36,453 nucleotides of DNA from Candidatus Cloacimonadota bacterium. Its GTDB lineage: Bacteria; Cloacimonadota; Cloacimonadia; JGIOTU-2. Every line of letters begins with the position of its first letter. Position 1 is the first letter of the stretch. The DNA is taken from assembly GCA_023129415.1 (NCBI GenBank), contig JAGMCF010000139.1, positions 1 through 36,453 on the forward strand. The letters are read 5' to 3'. A program made the translations under genes and the position numbers. This document shows positions 24,001 through 31,557 of this stretch, one piece after another. Below the pieces are notes generated by a model. The model saw nothing but the letters and a program-made list of their open reading frames with translations, was not told the DNA's origin and searched no databases.

Positions 24001-24307
24001 CATCTTCCGCATCAATACAGGGTTTTTCAATTTCCAGGTTATCCAGTTTTTGAACGGTTTTTAATTCAAAAAATCTTGCTCCTGTGATATAAGAAGCAAT
24101 GATATTTTGTGATAACTGAGTGTGTGGTCCTGCAGCAGGTCCAACAGGAGTTTCACACATTTCTCCAAAAATTGTTATGTGACTTTTACTATTTTTCCTG
24201 AAAAATTTTACCTCAGGTATTCCAAATATTGTTTGATGTTGTTTGTATTCTTCAAATATCCATTGAATTAATTTCTGAAAGGGTATTGGTCGAATTATAT
24301 TGGTCAT
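21062..24307 (-). CDS. ygfK: YgfK-type selenate reductase/GltD-like iron-sulfur flavoprotein
   Basis: A 1081-residue oxidoreductase. The N-terminal 400 residues are dihydroorotate-dehydrogenase-like (FGEMCETPVGPAAGPHTQL, ELKTVQ, EKPCIDAEDEGYNTEWSTE). Next comes a GltD-like module with cysteines in CIAPCIESCP (about 450) and CDHKCMLKC, then Rossmann motifs IIGAGPSGLSAGYFLA (about 544) and VIGGGNSAMDSARAA (about 672). The C-terminus has ferredoxin-like clusters in CLECNFICNKCVEVCP and CNECGNCATFCP. The start is the ATG at 24307, overlapping the previous stop as ATGA; the frame remains open 21 codons further, but MTNIIRPIPF matches the family's usual start. Residues about 918-960 are encoded by a palindromic repeat inserted between the two cluster motifs. 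It likely passes electrons with the adjacent Mo hydroxylase; its substrate is not settled. Confidence 0.94.
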   Translation of the reverse strand: MTNIIRPIPFQKLIQWIFEEYKQHQTIFGIPEVKFFRKNSKSHITIFGEMCETPVGPAAGPHTQLSQNIIASYITGARFFELKTVQKLDNLEIEKPCIDAEDEGYNTEWSTELTITQAYNEYVKAWFIIHLLQKLFHLSLFEKKAFIFNMSIGYNLEGIRTSKVDNFIEGLKNASNNVFFNECKDILRDQIKDQKLIEIDEIFIDSISPNISNSITLSTMHGCPPEEIEAICKYLIEDKGLHTYVKLNPILLGYKTVRNILDNLGYGYIQLKEEAFTNDLQYNDAIVMINRLKSFAEEHNREFGVKLSNTLLVANFGSELQGDEMYMSGRALFPLTINLASMLASEFDGNINISYSGGVSFFNISKIFETGIKPITLVTDLLKPGGYLRLNQLANELEPYLERAKGEKIDVKKLKELAENSIKDTNYFKSKRYTNNLKINKELPLFDCFIAPCIESCPIQQDIPEYIRLINEKRYFEAFKLIVSKNPLPHITGYICDHKCMLKCVRNDYDDPILIRDLKRIVAENSYKDFIERFHNDVFKNDVKVAIIGAGPSGLSAGYFLAKAGFDVTIFDKREKPGGTVQYVIPTFRLPRWAIENDINLIKKMGVKFQLSINEEFSVNKLKEQGYKYIYLAIGAGKSSPLKLNGKNKNVFDAIEFLESFNIDKNKIKLWGKIAVIGGGNSAMDSARAAMRVKGIEKVYIIYRRTKELIPADREEFDNALSEGVVFKELLFPVEFSNNILKCQKMKLGKQDKSGRKRPIPIEDEFAEIQVDSVISAIGEFVDAEILKKNGINLNDKQVEFNNDTLETNIENVYIGGDALRGPSTVVESIADGNKVANVIIEKEKIKFKNKSSNSEIIFDDDQRISEITLKKGIIQSGEKQLSNQKEIEREAGRCLECNFICNKCVEVCPNRANIAIGISHEFTPLDSIPLYSIPLYSISLDSKHLTGQEHLTGQARTFTNYNYNNIYQIIHIDGMCNECGNCATFCPYENGKPYKEKFTIFWEEEDFSNSKNSGFILKNYESLKFRIRLDNKIYDIKFNDDGEIISGISSFNDELSNVLKFIWKVYKNYKYLLLKNLELS
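21426..21553. mobile_element. In-frame palindromic repeat element inside ygfK
   Basis: The element has a GTTCGTGC word and CCCCGTTAGAT (21446-21456) on the left, and ATCTAACGGGG (21527-21537) followed by AATTCGTGGCTAAT on the right. In between are two copies of ATATAATGGGATGCT and other GATGC words. It adds about 42 codons (ISHEFTPLDS, then PLYSIPLYS, to TGQARTFTN) without a stop. The E. coli protein, as I recall it, has only about a dozen residues at this point. The outer TTCGTG words match those around the element at 35433-35484. Confidence 0.85.
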
Positions 24308-24768
24308 TCTTTCTTTCCAGCAACTGCTTTCACCGCTTCCAGGATTGGAATATATCCTGTACATCTGCAAAGATTACCTTCCAGAGCTTCTTTGATTTCC
24401 ATTTCATTTGGATGTGCATTTTTATCAAGTAACGCTTTTGCACTCATCAGCATTCCGGGTGTGCAGAACCCGCATTGAATTGCTCCATTTTCCAGAAATG
24501 CCAGTTGTAGTTTGGAAAGCACCTCGTCTTTTTCTAAATTTTCAATCGTTTCTATTTCTGCGTTGTGCAATTGTCCTGCAAGAATCAAGCAGGAACATAC
24601 TGCTTTACCATTCATAATTACTGTGCAAGCACCGCATTCACCAATTCCACATCCTTCTTTTGTTCCTGTTAAATTCAGTTCATCACGCAAAATATCCAAT
24701 AAACGCATGGAATCATCTACTTGAATTTGAAAATGCTTTCCATTAACTTTTAATTTTAATTCAATCAT
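24304..24768 (-). CDS. Xanthine-dehydrogenase-type [2Fe-2S] subunit
   Basis: A 154-residue small subunit of a molybdenum hydroxylase (CoxS/XdhC type). The plant-ferredoxin-like cluster is bound by C40, C45, C48 and C60 (KEGCGIGECGACTV), and the second cluster by C99, C102, C134 and C136 (QCGFCTPGM, GNLCRCTGY). It passes electrons from the molybdopterin centre to FAD. An AAGAGA site precedes the ATG. Its TGA overlaps the ygfK ATG by the sequence ATGA, so the two are translationally coupled, which links the hydroxylase to YgfK. It is separated from the Mo-FAD gene upstream by a 263-bp repeat. All eight cluster ligands are present and the length is normal. Confidence 0.96.
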   Translation of the reverse strand: MIELKLKVNGKHFQIQVDDSMRLLDILRDELNLTGTKEGCGIGECGACTVIMNGKAVCSCLILAGQLHNAEIETIENLEKDEVLSKLQLAFLENGAIQCGFCTPGMLMSAKALLDKNAHPNEMEIKEALEGNLCRCTGYIPILEAVKAVAGKKE

Positions 24769-24785
24769 AATATATCTCTTTTTAT

Positions 24786-25056
24786 TTAGCCACAGATTTT
24801 CACTGATTAGAACGGATTTTTTTCTAACATTATAATAAATATCTTTCCTAAGATAACAGGGTAGACTTCATAAAAACCTTTAATTATCTTTTCTGTAATT
24901 GATTTATATTTTAACATATCCATTTATATCAGTGTTTACCCCGTTAGATATTCATCTGTTTGATTTTTTTATCCAATGAGATAATATTTTGTAACCTATG
25001 AAAGTTTATTGACCCATAGATCAAAAATTATCTAACGGGGTGAATCTGTGGCTAAT
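24786..25056. repeat. Nested repeats between the [2Fe-2S] and Mo-FAD genes
   Basis: The outer pair TTAGCCACAGATT (near 24786) and AATCTGTGGCTAA (near 25043) frames an ACCCYG-family palindrome with arms ACCCCGTTAGATA (24938-24950) and TATCTAACGGGGT (25029-25041). The palindrome appears to have inserted into an older CAGTG/ATCTGTGG repeat like the one at 28271-28352. Its right arm supplies the final PR codons and the TAG stop of the Mo-FAD gene. The interior is AT-rich and non-coding. Confidence 0.8.
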
Positions 25057-28000
25057 CTTTGAATTTTTATTTCATCAAGTGCATCTTTACAAAGGTTTAT
25101 AAAAACAGGCATTTTATATTCTGCTGACCAACGAGTTCCAATTTTAGAATCAATAATTTTTTTCAATGGATTTTCAATTTCATTAATTACTGAACTTGTT
25201 AATTTCCGACCAATCAAAATCTCTTCAATTTTTGTTAATCTTTGAGGACGATTGAGAAGTGAACCTGCGACAAGAAAGCATTCTTTAATGTTTTCTTTTT
25301 TGTCGAAAGAAATCATAACACAAAGACTTAAACGAGCAATGTTCATTGCATTTCTTCTTCCGAGTTTGAAATAACTGTGATAATATTTTTTGTCAGGTAA
25401 TTTGGGGATAATAATGGCTGTCAAAATTTCTTCCGGTTTTATTTGGGTTTGATAATTTTTTATGATAAAATCTTCAACATTTATTTCTCTATTACTATTT
25501 TTAGATTGAAGCAGTAATCTGGCTTTGTAAACGATCAATGGAGGAACAGAATCCGTACTTGGTGATGCATTAATTATATTCCCACCAATTGTTCCTCTAT
25601 TGCGAATTTGTTTTGACCCAATAAGAGAACATGCTTTTATTAAAAGAGGAAAATTCTTTCTAATGGATTCATTTTCAATAATGTCAGTAAATGTAACTGC
25701 ACTTCCAATGCGAATCTTATCATCATCTTCAGAAATATTTTTCAATTCTGACAAATTATAAATATTAAGTAATTTCCGGAATTTAGTATTTTTCCGTAAT
25801 TGAATGATCATATCTGTTCCACCGGAAATAATTTTATATTTATCTTTGGATAGAAGTTCAAGAGCATCATTGAGACTTGTTGGAGTTTCAATTTTAATAT
25901 TTGTTATTCTTGGAGTTACTTTATTTTTCTTAGATTTTAAGAATATAATTTCACTTTGACGACCTGGCTTTCTTAAATTTTTTCCAAGAAATACTTGCTC
26001 CAATGTCAATGGAATCTGGTATGATCTTTTCCCGGTCGCAAAAGATAAGGCATTGTTAATTGCTGCTGCAGTTAATTCAAGAGTTGGTTCGCCAATGCTT
26101 TTTGCTCCAAAAGGTCCGAATTTATCCGGGTTTTCAATTAGAATCGGATCAATTTTGTGAATATCTTTTATAGTTGGAATTAGATATTCATCTAAGTTCT
26201 CAGATTTTACAATTCCATTTTGAATATTATAATCTTCAAAAATACCATATCCAATACCCTGAGCAACTCCACCATAAACCTGACCTTCAGCACCCAATTT
26301 ATTAATTACTTTTCCGACATCATGAGCAGCAGTGATCTTAAGGACATCTATTTTTCCTGTATGAGTATCAACCTTGATTTCTGCTATTTGACATCCATAA
26401 ACATAAGTAAAATACGCATTCCCCTGACCTGTTTTTTCTTCCCAGCTGACATCCGGTGCTTTTGCCCATCCATAAGCTGAAAGATTTTCACCAGCCCAAT
26501 AAGCTTTTTCTGAAGCATCTTCAAATCTGATTTTTATTTTACTTTTCTTATTAAAGATATAATTATTTTTCCATTCTGTATCTTCAATTTTTGAAACTTT
26601 TAGTTCATCTTTGATCACATTAAAAATAGTGTTTTTAACTTTTTGAGCAGCTTCAACTATTGCATTGCCACCCATCAATGTAGACCGAGAAGCAACTGTT
26701 GGACCTCCATCTGTAATAGTTGCTGTTTGCGGTTCAAGAAAAACTATTTTGTTAAAATTAATCCCTAAAACTTCAGCTGCAATCTGCGAAAAAGTAGTTT
26801 TCAATCCCTGTCCATTTTCATTACAACCAGCGAGAATATAGACGCTCCCATCTGCTTGAACCGAGACAATTGCAGAAGAAGCATCTGTTCCTTCTGCCCC
26901 TAATGAACAACCTCTGAAACTACAGGATAATCCAATTCCGTATTTGTATCGATTATCTATTTTATTTTGATTTCTATATTCAATAATTTTTTCTTTATAA
27001 TTGCTTTTTTTTGCAGCCTCATCGATTACCTGTAAAAGTGATACTTTATGTCCAGAAAGTTTTTGTCCACTTGCTGTGATACTCCCCTGTTTGTATCCAT
27101 TTATTTTGCGTATTTCTAATGGTGAAATTCCACAGGTCGCTGCTATTTCATCCATTAGAGATTCTTGGGCAAAAATTACCTGCGGAGAACCGAAACCACG
27201 AAAAGCAGCAGTATAAGTATTGTTCGTATAAACTGCCCGAATGTCTGTTTCAACATTCTCAATTTCATAAGGACCTGTTGCTTGAACCACTGAACGCCAG
27301 GTTACAAAAAAGCTTTGTGAAGAATAAGCTCCACTATCAGCAAGAATATTTATTTTCATCGCATTAAGTTTGCCATTCCTGTTAAAACCAACTTTATAAT
27401 TCATAATGTATGGATGCCGTTTGTAACTCTCTTTTATGGAATTTTCTCTTACATTAGTTAATTTTATAGGCTTGCCTGTCATCTTAGAAAGCAGAGCAAC
27501 CCTGCATGCCATCAAATTTATTACATCATCTTTCCCACCAAAAGAACCACCAAGAGTTGAACTCATCACATTTACCTGATTCATTCTTAAGCCCATAAAT
27601 TGAGCAACAATTTTCCTGGTTGTGTATGGATTTTGAATTGAACCATAAATCTTGAAACCTTTTGTTGTTGGGTCTGGAACTGCTGTGACTGTTTCCGGCT
27701 CAATATATGCATGCTCATAAAAGCTGGTTTTATATTTTCTCTCAATAATAAAATCAGATTCCGCAAAGCCTTTTTCTACACTTCCTTTTCGAAGCGGATA
27801 GTGAATTACAATATTACTTTTGAATTCAGGATGAATTAATCTTGAAGCTGGTTTTACAGCTTCTTCAATATCAAAAACTCCCTTAATTGGTTCGTAATCT
27901 ACTTCTATTGCATCAACAGCTTTATATGCAATTTCTTTTGATTTGGCTGCCACAACTGCAATAACATCTCCGGAGTAAAAAACTTCATCTTTCACAATTG

Positions 28001-28256
28001 CATAATGGTCCGCACAGATAGGACCTACTCTTTTTTGACCTGGAATATTTTTATAAAGAGCAATTGCTTCTACTCCTGCCATTTTTTCTGCTTTAGAAAT
28101 ATTTATTTTTGTGATTTTCCCTGCAGGAATATCTGTATATTTACAAGCGGCATAGAGCATATCAGAAAATCTTATATCATCTCCAAAAATTGCTTTTCCG
28201 GTTACTTTCTCGTAACCATCTATGCGAATAACCTTTTTGCCTATAATTTGATTCAT
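25032..28256 (-). CDS. Molybdenum hydroxylase: molybdopterin subunit fused to FAD subunit
   Basis: A 1074-residue fusion. Residues 1 to about 760 are an XdhA/XdhD-type molybdopterin-binding subunit: GGSFGGKDD (236-244), AAFRGFGSPQ (350-359), GCNENGQGLKTTFSQIAAE (477-495), DGGPTVASR, GVAQGIGYG, and GAKSIGEP with the probable catalytic E723. Residues about 783-1074 are a CoxM-type FAD domain with SGGTDMIIQLR (811-821) and RNRGTIGGNIINASPSTDS (885-903). This Mo-then-FAD order is the reverse of eukaryotic xanthine dehydrogenase; the [2Fe-2S] part is a separate gene downstream. The nearest kind by motif is the XdhD/selenium-dependent xanthine dehydrogenase group. The last seven residues, LATDSPR, and the stop come from a repeat. 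The substrate is probably a purine or other N-heterocycle. Confidence 0.92.
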   Translation of the reverse strand: MNQIIGKKVIRIDGYEKVTGKAIFGDDIRFSDMLYAACKYTDIPAGKITKINISKAEKMAGVEAIALYKNIPGQKRVGPICADHYAIVKDEVFYSGDVIAVVAAKSKEIAYKAVDAIEVDYEPIKGVFDIEEAVKPASRLIHPEFKSNIVIHYPLRKGSVEKGFAESDFIIERKYKTSFYEHAYIEPETVTAVPDPTTKGFKIYGSIQNPYTTRKIVAQFMGLRMNQVNVMSSTLGGSFGGKDDVINLMACRVALLSKMTGKPIKLTNVRENSIKESYKRHPYIMNYKVGFNRNGKLNAMKINILADSGAYSSQSFFVTWRSVVQATGPYEIENVETDIRAVYTNNTYTAAFRGFGSPQVIFAQESLMDEIAATCGISPLEIRKINGYKQGSITASGQKLSGHKVSLLQVIDEAAKKSNYKEKIIEYRNQNKIDNRYKYGIGLSCSFRGCSLGAEGTDASSAIVSVQADGSVYILAGCNENGQGLKTTFSQIAAEVLGINFNKIVFLEPQTATITDGGPTVASRSTLMGGNAIVEAAQKVKNTIFNVIKDELKVSKIEDTEWKNNYIFNKKSKIKIRFEDASEKAYWAGENLSAYGWAKAPDVSWEEKTGQGNAYFTYVYGCQIAEIKVDTHTGKIDVLKITAAHDVGKVINKLGAEGQVYGGVAQGIGYGIFEDYNIQNGIVKSENLDEYLIPTIKDIHKIDPILIENPDKFGPFGAKSIGEPTLELTAAAINNALSFATGKRSYQIPLTLEQVFLGKNLRKPGRQSEIIFLKSKKNKVTPRITNIKIETPTSLNDALELLSKDKYKIISGGTDMIIQLRKNTKFRKLLNIYNLSELKNISEDDDKIRIGSAVTFTDIIENESIRKNFPLLIKACSLIGSKQIRNRGTIGGNIINASPSTDSVPPLIVYKARLLLQSKNSNREINVEDFIIKNYQTQIKPEEILTAIIIPKLPDKKYYHSYFKLGRRNAMNIARLSLCVMISFDKKENIKECFLVAGSLLNRPQRLTKIEEILIGRKLTSSVINEIENPLKKIIDSKIGTRWSAEYKMPVFINLCKDALDEIKIQRLATDSPR

Positions 28257-28270
28257 ATTTTTCTTTTTTT

Positions 28271-28352
28271 TGCCACTGATTTACACAGAACTTTCACGGA
28301 TTCATACAATAATTTTTTTATCAGTGTTTTATCTGTGTCCATCTGTGGCTAA
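28271..28352. repeat. CACTGATTTACACAG / ATCTGTGGCTAA repeat
   Basis: GCCACTGATTTACACAGAA at 28272-28290, and TCAGTGTTTTATCTGTG with ATCTGTGGCTAA on the right, form an imperfect inverted repeat. It fills the gap between ssnA and the Mo-FAD gene, lies immediately upstream of the Mo-FAD ATG, and supplies the TAG stop of ssnA. The same family occurs at 24786-25056 and 2279-2381. Confidence 0.75.
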
Positions 28353-29656
28353 ATCTTACCTGATTTTGTAAATCTCTTAAACATTTTTTTAGTGATTCTT
28401 GTGGCATTATCAATTAAATCATCATACTGATTTGTTATTTGCAATTTGAAATTATCAAGAAGTATTTTGCCTTTTTTAATGACCCATTGAGCTTGTGATT
28501 CTGTAATTCCATAAATAAAATGGCTTATAAATGTATTCTCATTCAATGGAGTTGCAGGCTTATAATCAAATATTACAATATCTGCAGGTTCATCTTCCAG
28601 AACTCCAATAGGAAATCCAAATGCTTTTTTTAATTTGTATGAATTAAGTAACATTGCTTTCATTTCAAAAAATCCAATATCAGGATCTTGATTTTGATAT
28701 TTCGTAAATAAAAACGAATTTTTAAATGATTTTAAAATATTAGAACTCATTCCATCAGTTCCTACAGTTGTCTTTATCCCATTTTTTATCAACTTTGAAA
28801 TATTAGCAATATTCAAAGCATTGTTCATATTTGAATCAATTGTCTGAACTATAAATAACTTCTCATTTTTCAGAATTTCAATCTCATTGTTTGCAATATT
28901 ACTACAATGAACAAGTAGTGAATTTTGACGAAGCAAATCAAAATTTTCCAATCTTTCTATAACTGTTTGGTTGTATTTTTCTTTGCATTGAATTTCATCA
29001 ATTTTATCTTCCGCAATATGAATATGAATTGGAAAATTTTCCGTTTTATCTTTGATTTCTTTTAAATTCTCATTATCAAGTGTAAATGAAGCGTGAAGTC
29101 CGATCATACCTTTTAGAGAATTAGGCTTTTTCTTTTTGATAAAACGAATGTTCTCTTTTAATGATTTCTGAAAAATTTCATTTCCATTTCTATTAGAAAT
29201 TTCAAAACAAAGCGCACCATTCAATCCAAAATTTTCAAAAACTTCTGCTAAAGTATTTAGAGAATTTTCAACAAAATTCGTAGAAATATGGTGATCAAAA
29301 ATGGTTGTAACTCCATTTCTTATACAATCCTGTAAAGTCAAAACAGTTGAAAGTGTAACATCTTCTTCTAAAAGTGCTTTATCCAATTTCCACCAAAGAT
29401 TTTTTAGAATTCCTTCAAAATTTTTAAACGGAGTTTTGACCGGTATTCCTTTTGAAAGACAGGAATAAATATGATGGTGAGCATTTACTAATCCAGGAAA
29501 TATCACTCGATTTTTCACATCTATTACTCTGTCTGTTTTAGAAAATGTTTTATTATATTTTATAATGCCTTTGTGGATATAAATATTCTTTTTCTCAATT
29601 AAAATTCTATCTTCCCGTGGAAAAATAAGATAACCATTTCTTATCTCAATATTCAT
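28349..29656 (-). CDS. ssnA: SsnA-type amidohydrolase
   Basis: A 435-residue metal-dependent amidohydrolase of the chlorohydrolase/guanine-deaminase group. The metal site starts with HHH in VNAHHHIYSCLSKG (H60, H62). GLHASFTL, FPIHIHIAED and VGTDGMSSN, the last with the metal-binding aspartate, follow in the usual order. The start is the ATG at 29656, with GGAGT just upstream; an upstream TTG in frame would add eight residues but has no ribosome site. In E. coli SsnA sits beside ygfK, and the family accompanies xanthine-dehydrogenase-type genes in purine-degrading anaerobes. It leads the transcript ssnA, Mo-FAD, [2Fe-2S], ygfK. Deamination or ring opening of a heterocycle is the likely role; the exact substrate is not settled. 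Confidence 0.9.
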   Translation of the reverse strand: MNIEIRNGYLIFPREDRILIEKKNIYIHKGIIKYNKTFSKTDRVIDVKNRVIFPGLVNAHHHIYSCLSKGIPVKTPFKNFEGILKNLWWKLDKALLEEDVTLSTVLTLQDCIRNGVTTIFDHHISTNFVENSLNTLAEVFENFGLNGALCFEISNRNGNEIFQKSLKENIRFIKKKKPNSLKGMIGLHASFTLDNENLKEIKDKTENFPIHIHIAEDKIDEIQCKEKYNQTVIERLENFDLLRQNSLLVHCSNIANNEIEILKNEKLFIVQTIDSNMNNALNIANISKLIKNGIKTTVGTDGMSSNILKSFKNSFLFTKYQNQDPDIGFFEMKAMLLNSYKLKKAFGFPIGVLEDEPADIVIFDYKPATPLNENTFISHFIYGITESQAQWVIKKGKILLDNFKLQITNQYDDLIDNATRITKKMFKRFTKSGKI

Positions 29657-29751
29657 ATTAAGACTCCAAGATAAAGTCAATTACGAAAATAAATTTTTGT
29701 AGGATTTTTCGTCAATTATAATATTTTTATATACCTATGAGTTCACTATAA

Positions 29752-29990
29752 AAATCCCGATCCCAGTGAAATAGAAGAAAGAGATTTCACGGGACAGGTA
29801 AATCGGGATTAAAATTAGTATTTACATCTAGAACCCACAACTGATCCCCAATTAAATTGGAGATGTGGGTTTCTAATATGCCCATCTAACTGTTTTAAGG
29901 TAATATAGAAGCCCACAGATTTATCTGTGGGTAAATTCAAATTAATACGAATTAACCACTTCAGTGGTTTCTTAAGTGAACCCATCTATT
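29752..29990. repeat. Cluster of intergenic hairpin repeats upstream of ssnA
   Basis: This is part of the 495-bp gap 29657-30151. AATCCCGAT and AATCGGGATT frame CCCAGTGAAAT (29762-29772) and ATTTCACGGGA (29784-29794), an ACCCYG-like palindrome. It is followed by GAACCCACA/TGTGGGTT with an inner CCCCAATTAAATTGG, then GCCCACAGATTTATCTGTGGGT (arms 29911-29932) and ACCACTTCAGTGGT (29955-29968). The promoter for ssnA should lie between about 29660 and 29750. No gene was seen. Confidence 0.7.
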
Positions 29991-30024
29991 TTATTTTACA
30001 ATTATGGCAAAAATTATTTAAATA

Positions 30025-30050
30025 ATTCAGCCCCATAGTAGGGGCTGAAT
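30025..30050. terminator. Strong hairpin downstream of the cyclic-nucleotide-binding gene
   Basis: ATTCAGCCCC (30025-30034) and GGGGCTGAAT (30041-30050) form a perfect 10-bp stem with a 6-base loop, about 100 bp beyond the stop of the gene at 30152-30598. On the minus strand an AT-rich stretch with TTTAAATAATTTTT follows, so it is a plausible but not classical terminator for the transporter operon. Confidence 0.5.
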
Positions 30051-30151
30051 AATATTAGGACAAAACAGAAGTCTCACATATATATAGATATAATTTTGGA
30101 AAAAGAGCAGTCCGATTTTCTAAATTTATAAAAGTATTTATAAGAAGTCTA

Positions 30152-30598
30152 TTAAATATTTCCTTCCATTTTTTGAGTAGTACGAACAATTCTTTTTGCA
30201 AGCATATCATTAAGAGAAGCAAATATTTTGGCTGCAATTGTCATATCATTTTTTAAAAGCTCAATCAAATCTTGATATGGATAACGAAATAATTCAACTG
30301 TTTCAACTGCTTTAATGTATGCAGTTCTACCTACAGGAATAATAAAATTTATCTCACCAATCGCTTCGTTTTCATAAAATTCGGTTATTTTTTTCTCATT
30401 TCCTTTGCTATCCAAATAACACACTGAAGCACGACCTTTTTGAATTACAAAAATGTCTCTATTTCTATCCTTTTCTTGTATAACATACTTTCCTGATTGG
30501 ATTACTACTTTTTCTTTTATTTCATTAACTTTCGCAAACTCATCATCATCAAGATATTTTAGTAACTCATTATCGTTTTTTCTGATAAATATGTTCAT
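30152..30598 (-). CDS. Stand-alone cyclic-nucleotide-binding domain protein
   Basis: A 148-residue protein consisting of one CRP-like beta-roll. It shows GKYVIQEKDRNRDIFVIQKG (about 36-55), a phosphate-binding cassette NEAIGEINFIIPVGRTAYIKA with G-E and R-T-A spacing compatible with cyclic-nucleotide binding, and a C-terminal helix ending the chain. There is no helix-turn-helix DNA-binding domain, so it is not a usual CRP/FNR regulator; it may sense a nucleotide and act on a partner. It is the last gene of a probable operon after the ABC transporter and a lipoprotein (117 bp downstream of the latter). The ribosome site is weak. The ligand is unknown. Confidence 0.86.
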   Translation of the reverse strand: MNIFIRKNDNELLKYLDDDEFAKVNEIKEKVVIQSGKYVIQEKDRNRDIFVIQKGRASVCYLDSKGNEKKITEFYENEAIGEINFIIPVGRTAYIKAVETVELFRYPYQDLIELLKNDMTIAAKIFASLNDMLAKRIVRTTQKMEGNI

Positions 30599-30715
30599 AA
30601 TTTTTTGTAGATTCTCTAAGTAATAGTTATTTAATAAGAAAGTAACTAAATAAAATTAATAAGCAAGTTAGTTTCTTGTTATTAATTTACATATAATTGA
30701 ATAAGATTTTACAAT

Positions 30716-31522
30716 TTAATTCATAAAGTTTTTTACAATTTCTGTGGCTAAATGATTTAATTTCTCAACTTGTTGTTCATCAAAACAGCCATCTTCTGAG
30801 CTGTAAATCATCTCTTTGATTGTCCTTACATCAGTCAATGCTTTTTGGAAATATGGTTGTTTTACTATATTCTGGTCAGTAAGATTTGGTAAATCATGAA
30901 GTAAAGCGATGATTACTGTCTTATTTGATAGTAGTTTTGTGGCTTCACGGTCTTTCAAATCTACCATTATCAGTTCAGAAACATCTTGCAAACCTTTTAT
31001 CCAACCACCATAGTGAATAAGAATTACAGAATCAAAATTTTCTAAATTATATAACTCATTCAGAATGGTTGACTTGTAATCCTCTAATTTCTTCTCAATT
31101 TGCGCCCATTCATCTTGTTCTAAAAAGACTTTTACTGAATCTGATAGTTTTAGAAAGCTTTTACTCACACCGAGCACTTCAGCATAGTTTACCAATTCTT
31201 TAGTAATATTCAAAATCTCATTTTTATTCTTTCCTTTAACACCGAGTAATGCATCTGCTACTCCTGCACCAAGACAGAATGCAATTTTATCCAATGACTT
31301 CGGATTTCCAGGCTTACGATTTTTTAGAATTCTATTATAATTAATGGTTCCCAATTTTTCTAAATCAGATAATATCATAGAAAAAGGGGCAGGTTGAGTA
31401 TAATAGACTTGAATTGTAACTTTTTCTTTGCCCTCTTCTGGAACCTCTTCTTTTTTAGTCTTCTTGCTGCAACCAATTATAATAAGAATAATAATCAATA
31501 ATAAGGCAATGATTCTTTTCAT
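30716..31522 (-). CDS. Hypothetical lipoprotein
   Basis: A 268-residue protein with a short signal ending IIIGCSKKTKK (lipidated C18) and a charged linker rich in Lys and Glu. The mature part is mostly helical: DLEKLGTINYNRIL, IAFCLGAGVADALLGVKGKN (around 80-100), and the C-terminal helix VEKLNHLATEIVKNF. I do not recognise the family. The gene follows the ABC transporter by 35 bp with a GGAGG site, so it is co-transcribed with it; a periplasmic or outer-membrane partner of the transporter is the natural guess but only a guess. Confidence 0.75.
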   Translation of the reverse strand: MKRIIALLLIIILIIIGCSKKTKKEEVPEEGKEKVTIQVYYTQPAPFSMILSDLEKLGTINYNRILKNRKPGNPKSLDKIAFCLGAGVADALLGVKGKNKNEILNITKELVNYAEVLGVSKSFLKLSDSVKVFLEQDEWAQIEKKLEDYKSTILNELYNLENFDSVILIHYGGWIKGLQDVSELIMVDLKDREATKLLSNKTVIIALLHDLPNLTDQNIVKQPYFQKALTDVRTIKEMIYSSEDGCFDEQQVEKLNHLATEIVKNFMN

Positions 31523-31557
31523 TATTTCCTCCGTTTTTATCTATTTCAATAATCTCA

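Noticed and set aside
24308-24370. Longer N-terminus for ygfK (21 more codons)
   Set aside because: It overlaps the end of the [2Fe-2S] gene. The ATGA overlap at 24304-24307 and the family-typical MTNIIRPIPF start favour 24307.
29657-30151. Possible small RNA or riboswitch in the hairpin-rich ssnA upstream gap
   Set aside because: The hairpins match dispersed repeat types seen elsewhere in the window. No known riboswitch core was recognisable.
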